Shown here: positions 16,096 to 23,295 of the stretch, one piece after another
Numbering within the stretch: the stretch's first letter is position 1
Layout of the letters: the number at the start of each line of letters is the position of its first letter
Assembly (NCBI GenBank): GCA_021152555.1
Contig: JAGKVE010000022.1
Location: 1 to 27,715, forward strand
Length of the DNA stretch: 27,715 bases
Origin: Bacteroidia bacterium
Lineage (GTDB): Bacteria > Bacteroidota > Bacteroidia > Bacteroidales > Paludibacteraceae
Reading direction: 5' to 3'
The notes under the pieces: generated by a model
What the model was told of the DNA's origin: nothing
Databases searched by the model: none
Seen by the model: the letters and a program-made list of their open reading frames with translations, nothing else
Position numbers and translations under genes: made by a program

Positions 16096-17616
16096 ATGAA
16101 AAAGATTTATACACTTTTGTCCATATTGTGCATAGCCGGAATGGTTATGGCGCAAACAACCGTAGATGATTTTGAGAACTCATCCAAGACATGGAATACC
16201 GTTTCCTGTGGCAATGAGATAGTGGATAACCCTCATCAGGAAGGGCTGAATCTCAGCTGCAAGTGCTTGCAGATTGTGCGTGCTCCTGAGTGTGATAACT
16301 GGTCAGGGGCTATTTATACATTGCCGCAAGCCGTGACGGGTTATAAATACGTGCACGCGCTCATGTATCGCAATAACAGCCACAAACCGAACCTGAAAGT
16401 GACGGATAATGGCGAAAACCTTGATATAGTACCGGTGAATACTATCGTTGCCAATCAATGGCAGGATGTGGTATTCGATATCAGCGGCAAAGCGCAGGTT
16501 GACTACCTGATGTTTATGGCTGACCGTGACGAGATTACAGAAAACGCCGTTGTGCTGATTGACGATGTTATCTTCTCCAATGATGCCACTCCCCGTACCA
16601 CTCCTAATGCCCAATGCGCCGACGAAGCGGAACCGGAACCGGATGGGGAATATACACTTGTTTGGAACGAGGATTTCACGGACGGGGCGCTGGATACCCA
16701 AGTATGGAACATAGAAGTGAACGGCGACGGCGGCGGAAATAACGAGTTGCAGTACTACTGCGAAAAAGGTGTGTCCGTAGGTGCCGAACCGACGACGGGT
16801 AAGCAATGTCTCATTCTGACAGCCACCAAAGAGGATTATCAGGGTAAGCAATGTACCTCCGGTCGTGTGAACAGCAAGCATAAACTGCATTATACGTACG
16901 GCAAGATTGAGGCGCGTATCAAGTTTCCTCAGACGGCTAACGGTCTTTGGCCGGCGTTCTGGCAGTTAGGCGAGAATATTGACCAGGTGGGATGGCCCAA
17001 ATGCGGCGAGATAGATATCATCGAGATGGGGCATCAGAACGGTTTTAACAACCGTCAGGATCGCTATTTCAATGGTGCGATGCATTTAGGTCGTGCGTGG
17101 GATGCCGTCTGGCAGGACGCACAGGCACATGAATGGGCTTATTCGCTGCAAGATACCTTCCATATCCTGACCATGATCTGGACGCCGACATCCGTAGATA
17201 TGTATATGGACAAAGAGGCACATCCGGAGAACAAAGCGTATTTCCATGCAGATTTGGAACCCAATGACGATGCGGATTATAACCGGCAGTTGGTGTTCGG
17301 CAAACCGAACTTTATCATCGCCAATCTGGCGGTAGGCGGCAACTTCCCGGGAATATACAATATCAGCGGTGTAACGGCTTTGGCTAACGGTCCGCGGAAG
17401 ATGTATATCGACTGGATCCGTATCTACCAGCGCGGCGACAACAACCAGTCGTTTGTCTGCCCGTCGGCATCGGACGAGATAGAGAGTGAGGGAACGGAGA
17501 ACAACCTCTCCCCAACCCTCCCCTCAAGGGAGGGAGAGAAGGTGCTTCGCAACGGGCAACTCTTAATCCGCAGAGGAGAACATATTTATACAATAACCGG
17601 ACAAATCGTAGAATAA
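16096..17616 (+). CDS. GH16 endo-beta-glucanase with N-terminal CBM-like domain and C-terminal tail
   Basis: 506 residues. A cleavable signal peptide (MKKIYTLLSILCIAGMVMA) precedes a galactose-binding-like module at about 21-165 (TVDDFENSSKTWNTV ... VVLIDDVIFSND), a probable carbohydrate-binding module. GH16 runs from about 185 (YTLVWNEDFTDGALDTQVWN) to 440 with LWPAFWQLGE and active-site motif GEIDIIEMG (E305, D307, E310). The last about 45 residues contain a repeat-derived linker (NLSPTLPSREGE) and the tail VLRNGQLLIRRGEHIYTITG, shared with the two secreted proteins before susC. It lacks a lipobox, unlike its two GH16 neighbours, so it is either released, periplasmic or held by the tail. 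The stop overlaps the next start by one base. Confidence 0.9.
   Translation: MKKIYTLLSILCIAGMVMAQTTVDDFENSSKTWNTVSCGNEIVDNPHQEGLNLSCKCLQIVRAPECDNWSGAIYTLPQAVTGYKYVHALMYRNNSHKPNLKVTDNGENLDIVPVNTIVANQWQDVVFDISGKAQVDYLMFMADRDEITENAVVLIDDVIFSNDATPRTTPNAQCADEAEPEPDGEYTLVWNEDFTDGALDTQVWNIEVNGDGGGNNELQYYCEKGVSVGAEPTTGKQCLILTATKEDYQGKQCTSGRVNSKHKLHYTYGKIEARIKFPQTANGLWPAFWQLGENIDQVGWPKCGEIDIIEMGHQNGFNNRQDRYFNGAMHLGRAWDAVWQDAQAHEWAYSLQDTFHILTMIWTPTSVDMYMDKEAHPENKAYFHADLEPNDDADYNRQLVFGKPNFIIANLAVGGNFPGIYNISGVTALANGPRKMYIDWIRIYQRGDNNQSFVCPSASDEIESEGTENNLSPTLPSREGEKVLRNGQLLIRRGEHIYTITGQIVE
17506..17538. repeat. REP-like palindrome in the GH16 linker
   Basis: The core stem CCCTCCC (17516-17522), five-base loop and GGGAGGG (17528-17534) is enclosed by CTCTC and GAG sequences. 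It is read in frame and encodes the Ser/Pro/Arg-rich linker between the GH16 domain and the C-terminal tail. It is related in sequence to the palindrome at 1150-1171. Confidence 0.6.
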
Positions 17617-18599
17617 TGCGTCGAGTATCAATTATCAATTATCAATTATCAATTATTGCCATCTGCTTTTTGCTTACATCGTGTGCAAAAAACGAATGGC
17701 AGTTGGTATGGTCCGATGAGTTTGACGGCGAGACCTTGAACACCGCTTATTGGAATGTGGAGGACAATGCCCGCGGAGGCGGAAATGCGGAGTTGCAGTA
17801 CTATGCACCGAAGAACGTGACGATAGAGAAACATCCTCTGTCCGGCGAGTCGTGTCTGGTACTCAATGCGCAACGGGAGAACTACAAGAACAGACCTTGC
17901 ACCTCTGCGCGGTTGAACACCCACGATAAAGTGACCGTGGAGTACGGAAAAGTAGAAGCACGTATCGCTTTTCCTCATACAGCAGACGGCTTATGGCCTG
18001 CGTTCTGGATGTTAGGAAATAACCTCGCAACCAATCTTGGAAACAACGATGACGTGGATAAACGTGCGGAGCAGTTAGCAGCCGAAGGCAGAGTCGTTTG
18101 GCCCAAATGCGGAGAGATAGATATCTGCGAGATGGGGCACGTGGATGGTATAAAAGCCGGCACACAAGACCGTTTCTTCAACGGCGCGTGTCACTGGGGT
18201 GAGAGTTTCAATAATGGGGCTTATCCTAATTATGGTCAGTTCTGTACCGCCGATTATCCGGTGCAAGGTGACTTCCATTTGTTTACTTTGGAATGGAGCG
18301 AGGATAGTATAGCAATGTATCTTGACAAAGACCGTTTCCCGGAAACAGAGCCTTATTTCCAACTGTCCTTGCGCAACAAAGAGGTCAACGCCCCGGGACA
18401 TTATTTCAATCATCCGTTTTATTTGGTGCTGAATCTCTCGGTCGGCGGCTTCTTCCCCAATATGCCTGCGGCGGAGAAATATCCGGAGGTGATTACCGAA
18501 GATGATCCTTCGTTCCAGAAAGTAACGGCGTTGCCGGCAGATGGCACGCCGGTTAAAATGTATGTGGATTACATCCGCGTTTACAAGAAACGCAGATAA
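17616..18599 (+). CDS. GH16 endo-beta-glucanase lipoprotein, single domain
   Basis: 327 residues. The start ATG shares one base with the previous stop. The lipobox LTSC gives C23, and GH16 begins almost at once (WQLVWSDEFDGETLNTAYWN). LWPAFWMLGNN and GEIDICEMG mark the active site (E167, D169, E172). An insertion at about 133-158 (NLATNLGNNDDVDKRAEQLA) next to the catalytic strand is absent from the other two GH16 enzymes and may shape the substrate cleft. Residues 5-14 of the signal peptide (SIINYQLSII) are encoded by four tandem TATCAAT units. Copy change of this 7-bp unit would shift frame and abolish the lipoprotein. Laminarinase-type activity is expected. Confidence 0.92.
   Translation: MRRVSIINYQLSIIAICFLLTSCAKNEWQLVWSDEFDGETLNTAYWNVEDNARGGGNAELQYYAPKNVTIEKHPLSGESCLVLNAQRENYKNRPCTSARLNTHDKVTVEYGKVEARIAFPHTADGLWPAFWMLGNNLATNLGNNDDVDKRAEQLAAEGRVVWPKCGEIDICEMGHVDGIKAGTQDRFFNGACHWGESFNNGAYPNYGQFCTADYPVQGDFHLFTLEWSEDSIAMYLDKDRFPETEPYFQLSLRNKEVNAPGHYFNHPFYLVLNLSVGGFFPNMPAAEKYPEVITEDDPSFQKVTALPADGTPVKMYVDYIRVYKKRR
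17626..17653 (+). repeat. Four tandem copies of TATCAAT in signal-peptide codons
   Basis: Exact units at 17626-17632, 17633-17639, 17640-17646 and 17647-17653, starting 10 bases after the start codon of the third GH16 gene. Unit length is not a multiple of three, so gain or loss of one unit would put the rest of the gene out of frame. Confidence 0.9.
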
Positions 18600-18620
18600 T
18601 TTGTGATTTGTAATTTGTGA
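18600..18620 (+). repeat. Three tandem 7-bp units before the symporter gene
   Basis: TTTGTGA, TTTGTAA, TTTGTGA, directly between the third GH16 stop and the symporter start at 18626. It forms the whole intergenic spacer and thus the translation-initiation region. It is a second 7-bp repeat family unrelated to TATCAAT. Confidence 0.75.
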
Positions 18621-18625
18621 TTGAT

Positions 18626-20080
18626 ATGAAACTATCGATTAAGGAAAAATTAGGTTACAGTTTAGGAGACACCGCGTCGCATTTTGTATGGGACTTGGTT
18701 AATTTCTGGTTGATTTTCTATTATACCGACGTATTAGGTATCAGCCCCGCATGGTCCACGGCAATCGCTATCTTGGGAACCATTATGGACGCAGTGATGG
18801 ACCCGATAGTCGGTATTTGGGCTGACCGTACCAATACCCGTTGGGGCAAGTTCAGACCGTTCCTGTTGTTCGGCTGCGTACCGTTTGCGTTATTTGCTTT
18901 CCTGGCATTTTTCGGTCCGGAATTGCAAGGTAACGCATTGATAGCCTATATCTTGCCGATGTTTATCGGATTGCGTATAGTATATGCCATAGTGAACATC
19001 CCTTATTCGTCTCTTGGCGCGGTGATGACCGATGACTCCATTGAGCGCGCAGGCTTGAACTCCTTCCGCTTTGTGGCTGCTAACATAGGCCAGTTAATCG
19101 TATCGGGTTTTGCTCTGTATATCGTATATTATCTTGGTTCGCATGCAACGGGAATGGACTATAGCATTATGTCAGACGACGCCGCGCGCAAGCTGTTTAT
19201 TGAAGAATCAGCAGCCAATACAAGCCTCGTGCGTTCATCGTATATAATCGGTTTCCGTTATCTGGTAGCCATCTTCGGATGTATGGGAATAGTGCTATTC
19301 CTTATTACATTCTTCAGCACGCGCGAGCGTGTAGTTCCTCCCAAACGTCAGGATGCACATCTCGGCCGTGATTTCAAGTATCTGTTTAAGAATCGTCCTT
19401 GGGTGGTGTTGACGCTTGTAGGCATTGTATCGTTTATTATGTTCGCAATCCAGAACATCTCAGCGACCTATTATTTCAAGTATTTTTTAGGCGCAGAGTC
19501 CAAGAGTCAGATTTTCAATATATTGGGTACCGTTGCGTTGATAATAGCCATTCCGGCGACAAAGCCGCTGGTGAAGAAATACGGTGCGAAACAACTTTAT
19601 ATCATTTGCTCATTGCTCTCGGGTTTGTTTTTCTGCATGCTTTTCTTTGCGGGCAAGAACTTTATGCTCATCAATATCTTCAACTGTTTGGGCAAGATCA
19701 GCTATGCGCCAGCCATCTCATTGCTATGGACGATGTTAGCCGACGCGGCGGATTACGGGGAATGGAAGTTCCAGCGCCGCACGACGGGTTTGTGTCTTTC
19801 TGCCGCCGTGTTTGCTCAGAAGATAGGCTGGTCGATAGGCGCTGCGTTATTTGGTGTAGTGATGTCAATAATCGGTTATAATGCCGATATGCTGACGATA
19901 GACCAGATACAACACAGTCCTCTGATAATGAACACGTTCCATTGGATGTTCGGTATTGTTCCCGGCGTATTGTACGCTTCGTGCGCTCTCTTCTTGGCGT
20001 TCTATAATCTGGACACCGCCACAATGGAACAGATGAAACGCGAGTTAGAGGTACAACGGGGGTCCGATATACTCTCGTAA
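18626..20080 (+). CDS. GPH-family (MFS) sugar:cation symporter
   Basis: 484 residues, about 12 transmembrane helices, inner membrane. The glycoside-pentoside-hexuronide (GPH) family is shown by the N-terminal KEKLGYSLGDTASHFVWDLV, the loop DPIVGIWADRTNTRWGKFRP after helix 2-3, and the later ADAADYGEWKFQRRTTGLCL. These proteins move glycosides into the cytoplasm with H+ or Na+. ATG 18626 is preferred over a GTG nine bases upstream, which lies inside the 7-bp repeats. Placed between the last GH16 and the phosphorylase, it should deliver short beta-glucan products such as laminaribiose or longer oligosaccharides to the cytoplasmic enzyme. The substrate is inferred. Confidence 0.9.
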   Translation: MKLSIKEKLGYSLGDTASHFVWDLVNFWLIFYYTDVLGISPAWSTAIAILGTIMDAVMDPIVGIWADRTNTRWGKFRPFLLFGCVPFALFAFLAFFGPELQGNALIAYILPMFIGLRIVYAIVNIPYSSLGAVMTDDSIERAGLNSFRFVAANIGQLIVSGFALYIVYYLGSHATGMDYSIMSDDAARKLFIEESAANTSLVRSSYIIGFRYLVAIFGCMGIVLFLITFFSTRERVVPPKRQDAHLGRDFKYLFKNRPWVVLTLVGIVSFIMFAIQNISATYYFKYFLGAESKSQIFNILGTVALIIAIPATKPLVKKYGAKQLYIICSLLSGLFFCMLFFAGKNFMLINIFNCLGKISYAPAISLLWTMLADAADYGEWKFQRRTTGLCLSAAVFAQKIGWSIGAALFGVVMSIIGYNADMLTIDQIQHSPLIMNTFHWMFGIVPGVLYASCALFLAFYNLDTATMEQMKRELEVQRGSDILS

Positions 20081-20103
20081 CAGGTACGAAAAAGGCTCGA
20101 CAA

Positions 20104-20143
20104 TCACTAAGAACCACTAAGAATCACTAAGAACAACTAACGA
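20104..20143 (+). repeat. 10-bp tandem repeats (ACTAAGAA) before the phosphorylase
   Basis: Units TCACTAAGAA, CCACTAAGAA, TCACTAAGAA and a decayed CAACTAACGA fill much of the 104-base gap between symporter and phosphorylase genes. No function is evident; this is a third short tandem-repeat family within about 2.5 kb. Confidence 0.8.
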
Positions 20144-20148
20144 TTTTC

Positions 20149-20167
20149 TTTGAACAGGGTGTTCGAA
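20149..20167. promoter_or_regulatory. Inverted repeat upstream of the phosphorylase gene
   Basis: GAACA-GGG-TGTTC is perfect (20152-20164) and extends to eight-base arms with one T/G mismatch. It ends 18 bases before the start codon at 20185. It could be an operator or a small hairpin in the leader; no promoter consensus is seen beside it. Confidence 0.4.
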
Positions 20168-20184
20168 AAAAAATAAAAATAACG

Positions 20185-23100
20185 ATGGTAAAAGGGCAAT
20201 TTATAACGATTAACGGCGAGCGTTTTTACGAAATCGCCAATTATGATGAGATGAATCCGTTCTTTATCTCATTGTCGTCGGATACGGATTTATGGATGTA
20301 TCTGTCTTCAACCGGAGGGGTGACGGCTGGTCGCCAGAATCCGAATAAAGCATTGTTTCCGTATTATACAGACGACAAGATAACGGAGAGTTATGAGCAT
20401 ACCGGTCCGAAAACAATCCTAAAGGTGAATGGCGAGCAATTATGGGAACCATTCTCGGATCGTCATTCCGGGCGTTATGAAATTAGCCGCAAGATAGCGA
20501 AATCGACGGTGGGCAACCAAATCGTGTTTTGCGAGGAGAACCATACAATGCACCTGCGTTTTTCATATGTATGGGCTCCGGCCGGAAAGTACGGCTGGGT
20601 TCGCAGAGCCATTTTGGAAAATCTGTGCAATCACCCCTGCGAAATAGAAATGTTGGATGGTCTGCAGAATATATTGCCGGCCGGAGTGGAACGCAAGACG
20701 CAGAATGAATTTTCCACATTAGTAGATGCGTATAAAAAAACAGAACTTGTGCCGGAGTCTCCATTGGCGCTCTACCGGATGGAGGCCATCCTGGTGGATC
20801 GTGCCGAACCGTCTGAATCTCTTCGATGCAATGTGGTGTATTGTTTAGGATTGCCACAAAACACCCTCAACGTGAATCCGCAATGCCTGAGTGCCTTCCG
20901 CAAAGGAGTGCCCATTCCCGCCGAGCAGGAATCCAGAGGTGTACGCGGCGCATATTTTGTTCAGGCAAATCTACGCCTGACGGAATCCGGTTCCCAGACA
21001 TGGTATATCGTGGCAGATGTAGATAAAGACGCAGTGGCGGTTCACGAGTTGCTCCGTTTTACCAAACAGGCGGATGCTCTCAAGCATATAGAAGAGGCAA
21101 TGGCGCAATCCACAGATACGTTGCGCAGGATAGTGGCACAGAATGACGGAATACAGCATACCGGCGATGAGTCCAATGATGCGCGTCATTTCGCCAACGT
21201 GCTATTTAATACCATGCGCGGCGGGTATTATCTGAATTATCCGCCCAACGCACCTCAGGCTGATGAAAATCTTCGCCATTATTACGAATACTTGCCTCTC
21301 ACGTTCGGACGGCGTCATGGCGACCCGTCACGTCCATGGAACCTCTTCAATGTCCGTGTGCAAGACGAGCAGGGCAAACCGATAGTTTCTTACCAGGGGA
21401 ACTGGCGTGATATATTCCAGAACTGGGAAGCACTTTCTGTATCGTATCCCTTGTATATCAATCATATAATAGCAAAGTTCCTCAATGCCACTACCGCAGA
21501 CGGCTACAATCCGTATAAAGTGACCGATAGCGGAATTGAATACGAAGTGATAGAACCGGAAAATCCGTGGTCAAATATTGGATATTGGGGAGATCACCAA
21601 ATTATTTATTTGCTCAAATTACTCGAATTGAGCGAACAGCATGATCCGCAGGCCTTGCGCGCAATGCTCAATCAGCGTATCTTCGCTTTTGCTAATGTTC
21701 CCTATCGCTTCAAAACCTATAAGGAGATTGTGTCGGACCCGAAGAACAGTATCCGTTTTGACGAAGAAGAGCACAAACGGATTCTCTCTCTCATCCCGAC
21801 AATGGGGTCAGATGCCAAACTGCTATTGGATGAACATAATCACGTTCGGCTCACAACAATGGCGGACAAACTGCTGATAACATTGCTCACCAAGTTGTCC
21901 AATTTTATCCCCGGCGCAGGAATATGGATGAATACCCTTCGTCCGGAATGGAATGATGCCAATAATGCGTTGGTCGGATATGGAGCTTCGATGGTAACAC
22001 TTTGTTATATGCGGCGATATGTGACCTTCCTCCAGTCTTTGCTTCAGACGAATCTGCAGGTGGGAGTGGAAACGAGTGATTTCTTGTATGCTATCCATGA
22101 TGCACTCGATTTGTATGACAGCAGTCGCCAATACATAGATGCCGTGGGTAGGATAGGCGAAACCTATCGTACGCAGGTCTATGCAGGTCTGAGCGGAAAA
22201 CAAACAACTGTCAGTTGCAGTGAAGTACAATCCTTCTTGTCGGTCGCATTAAATCGTATAGACCAATCTATCCGTGCCAATCGTCGCGAGGACGGACTCT
22301 ATGAGGCTTATAACCTCATCCGTATTACGGAAACAGACCATGATATCGAGATAAGCCATCTCTATGAGATGTTGGAAGGCCAGGTGGCAGTTCTCTCTTC
22401 AGGTCTTCTATCCGCTCACGAATCAGCAGATTTGTTAGACGCGTTGCGCCAATCAGCTCTCTATCGTGATGATCAACATAGTTATATGCTTTATCCCAAC
22501 CGCCGCCGACCTTCCTTCCTGGAACTGAATAATCTCCCGAAAGAGTCCATCACGATACCGGTTGTCAAGCGTTTGCTGGCGGAGAAAGATGGCGCTATCT
22601 TGATGCAGGATTGTGATGGCGGAATCCATTTCCATGCTTCGTTTAACAATGTCTCTTTTCTGGAAAAAGCCATAGACACCTCTCCTCACCGGATATCCAA
22701 AGAAGAAAAACAGATACTTATCGATTTGTATGAGCGCGTCTTCAACCACCATGCCTTTACAGGAAGAAGCGGTACATTCTACAAGTACGAAGGACTGGGC
22801 TGTATCTATTGGCATATGGTCAGCAAATTGCTGGTTGCAGTAGGCGAAACGATAAACCGTGCGCAAAGTGACAAAGAACAATGTACAAAGGAGGCAACTT
22901 TGCAGCGTCTGTATAGGCAATATAATGCAATCCGTGAGGGCCTTGGAAGCCATAAACAGCCGGCAGAGTACGGTTCTTTCCCCTTTGACCCATATTCTCA
23001 TACACCGATGATGACCGGAGTGCAACAACCCGGAATGACAGGACAGGTGAAAGAAGATATCCTGAACCGTTTCTTTGAACTCGGCGTGAGCGTCCGCAAT

Positions 23101-23295
23101 GGACAAATATCGTTCTTCCCTACAATGCTACAGGATAAAGACTTTGTCAATGGCGAATTACGTTTCTCTTACTGTGGTACGGAAGTTATTTATCGCAAAG
23201 GGCACTCAGTAAAAGGTCTTACTTTGAGTCAGGAACAAAGCGCGCATATCTTCTCGCGCGACGGAAAAATAAAACAAATAGTAATTGAAGTATGA
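20185..23295 (+). CDS. Probable beta-glucan/oligosaccharide phosphorylase (GH94/GH149/GH161-like)
   Basis: 1036 residues, no signal peptide, so cytoplasmic. It has the build of clan GH-Q inverting phosphorylases: an N-terminal beta-sandwich (about 1-290), a helical linker, then an (alpha/alpha)6 barrel (about 340-960). Visible motifs are SYQGNWRDIFQNWEAL (402-417), NPWSNIGYWGDHQIIYLL (near 467-484) and RPEWNDANNALVGYG (586-600). The WND triplet resembles the catalytic region of GH94 enzymes, making D591 the candidate general acid. The length is nearer to the beta-1,3-glucan phosphorylase families GH149 and GH161 than to GH94 (about 800). It would use phosphate to release glucose-1-phosphate from imported oligosaccharides. 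The 3' end overlaps the GH30 start by four bases (ATGA). The exact family cannot be settled by eye. Confidence 0.68.
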   Translation: MVKGQFITINGERFYEIANYDEMNPFFISLSSDTDLWMYLSSTGGVTAGRQNPNKALFPYYTDDKITESYEHTGPKTILKVNGEQLWEPFSDRHSGRYEISRKIAKSTVGNQIVFCEENHTMHLRFSYVWAPAGKYGWVRRAILENLCNHPCEIEMLDGLQNILPAGVERKTQNEFSTLVDAYKKTELVPESPLALYRMEAILVDRAEPSESLRCNVVYCLGLPQNTLNVNPQCLSAFRKGVPIPAEQESRGVRGAYFVQANLRLTESGSQTWYIVADVDKDAVAVHELLRFTKQADALKHIEEAMAQSTDTLRRIVAQNDGIQHTGDESNDARHFANVLFNTMRGGYYLNYPPNAPQADENLRHYYEYLPLTFGRRHGDPSRPWNLFNVRVQDEQGKPIVSYQGNWRDIFQNWEALSVSYPLYINHIIAKFLNATTADGYNPYKVTDSGIEYEVIEPENPWSNIGYWGDHQIIYLLKLLELSEQHDPQALRAMLNQRIFAFANVPYRFKTYKEIVSDPKNSIRFDEEEHKRILSLIPTMGSDAKLLLDEHNHVRLTTMADKLLITLLTKLSNFIPGAGIWMNTLRPEWNDANNALVGYGASMVTLCYMRRYVTFLQSLLQTNLQVGVETSDFLYAIHDALDLYDSSRQYIDAVGRIGETYRTQVYAGLSGKQTTVSCSEVQSFLSVALNRIDQSIRANRREDGLYEAYNLIRITETDHDIEISHLYEMLEGQVAVLSSGLLSAHESADLLDALRQSALYRDDQHSYMLYPNRRRPSFLELNNLPKESITIPVVKRLLAEKDGAILMQDCDGGIHFHASFNNVSFLEKAIDTSPHRISKEEKQILIDLYERVFNHHAFTGRSGTFYKYEGLGCIYWHMVSKLLVAVGETINRAQSDKEQCTKEATLQRLYRQYNAIREGLGSHKQPAEYGSFPFDPYSHTPMMTGVQQPGMTGQVKEDILNRFFELGVSVRNGQISFFPTMLQDKDFVNGELRFSYCGTEVIYRKGHSVKGLTLSQEQSAHIFSRDGKIKQIVIEV

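Noticed and set aside
17616..17660. CRISPR-like short regular repeat
   Set aside because: The units are 7 bp with no spacers between them, so this is a simple tandem repeat.
18617..18625. GTG start nine bases upstream of the symporter ATG
   Set aside because: It is inside the TTTGTGA repeat, and the ATG at 18626 gives the usual N-terminus of GPH proteins.
22453..23106. 217-codon minus-strand frame inside the phosphorylase gene
   Set aside because: A shadow of the 1036-codon gene; the product is Cys/His-rich without any recognisable motif.
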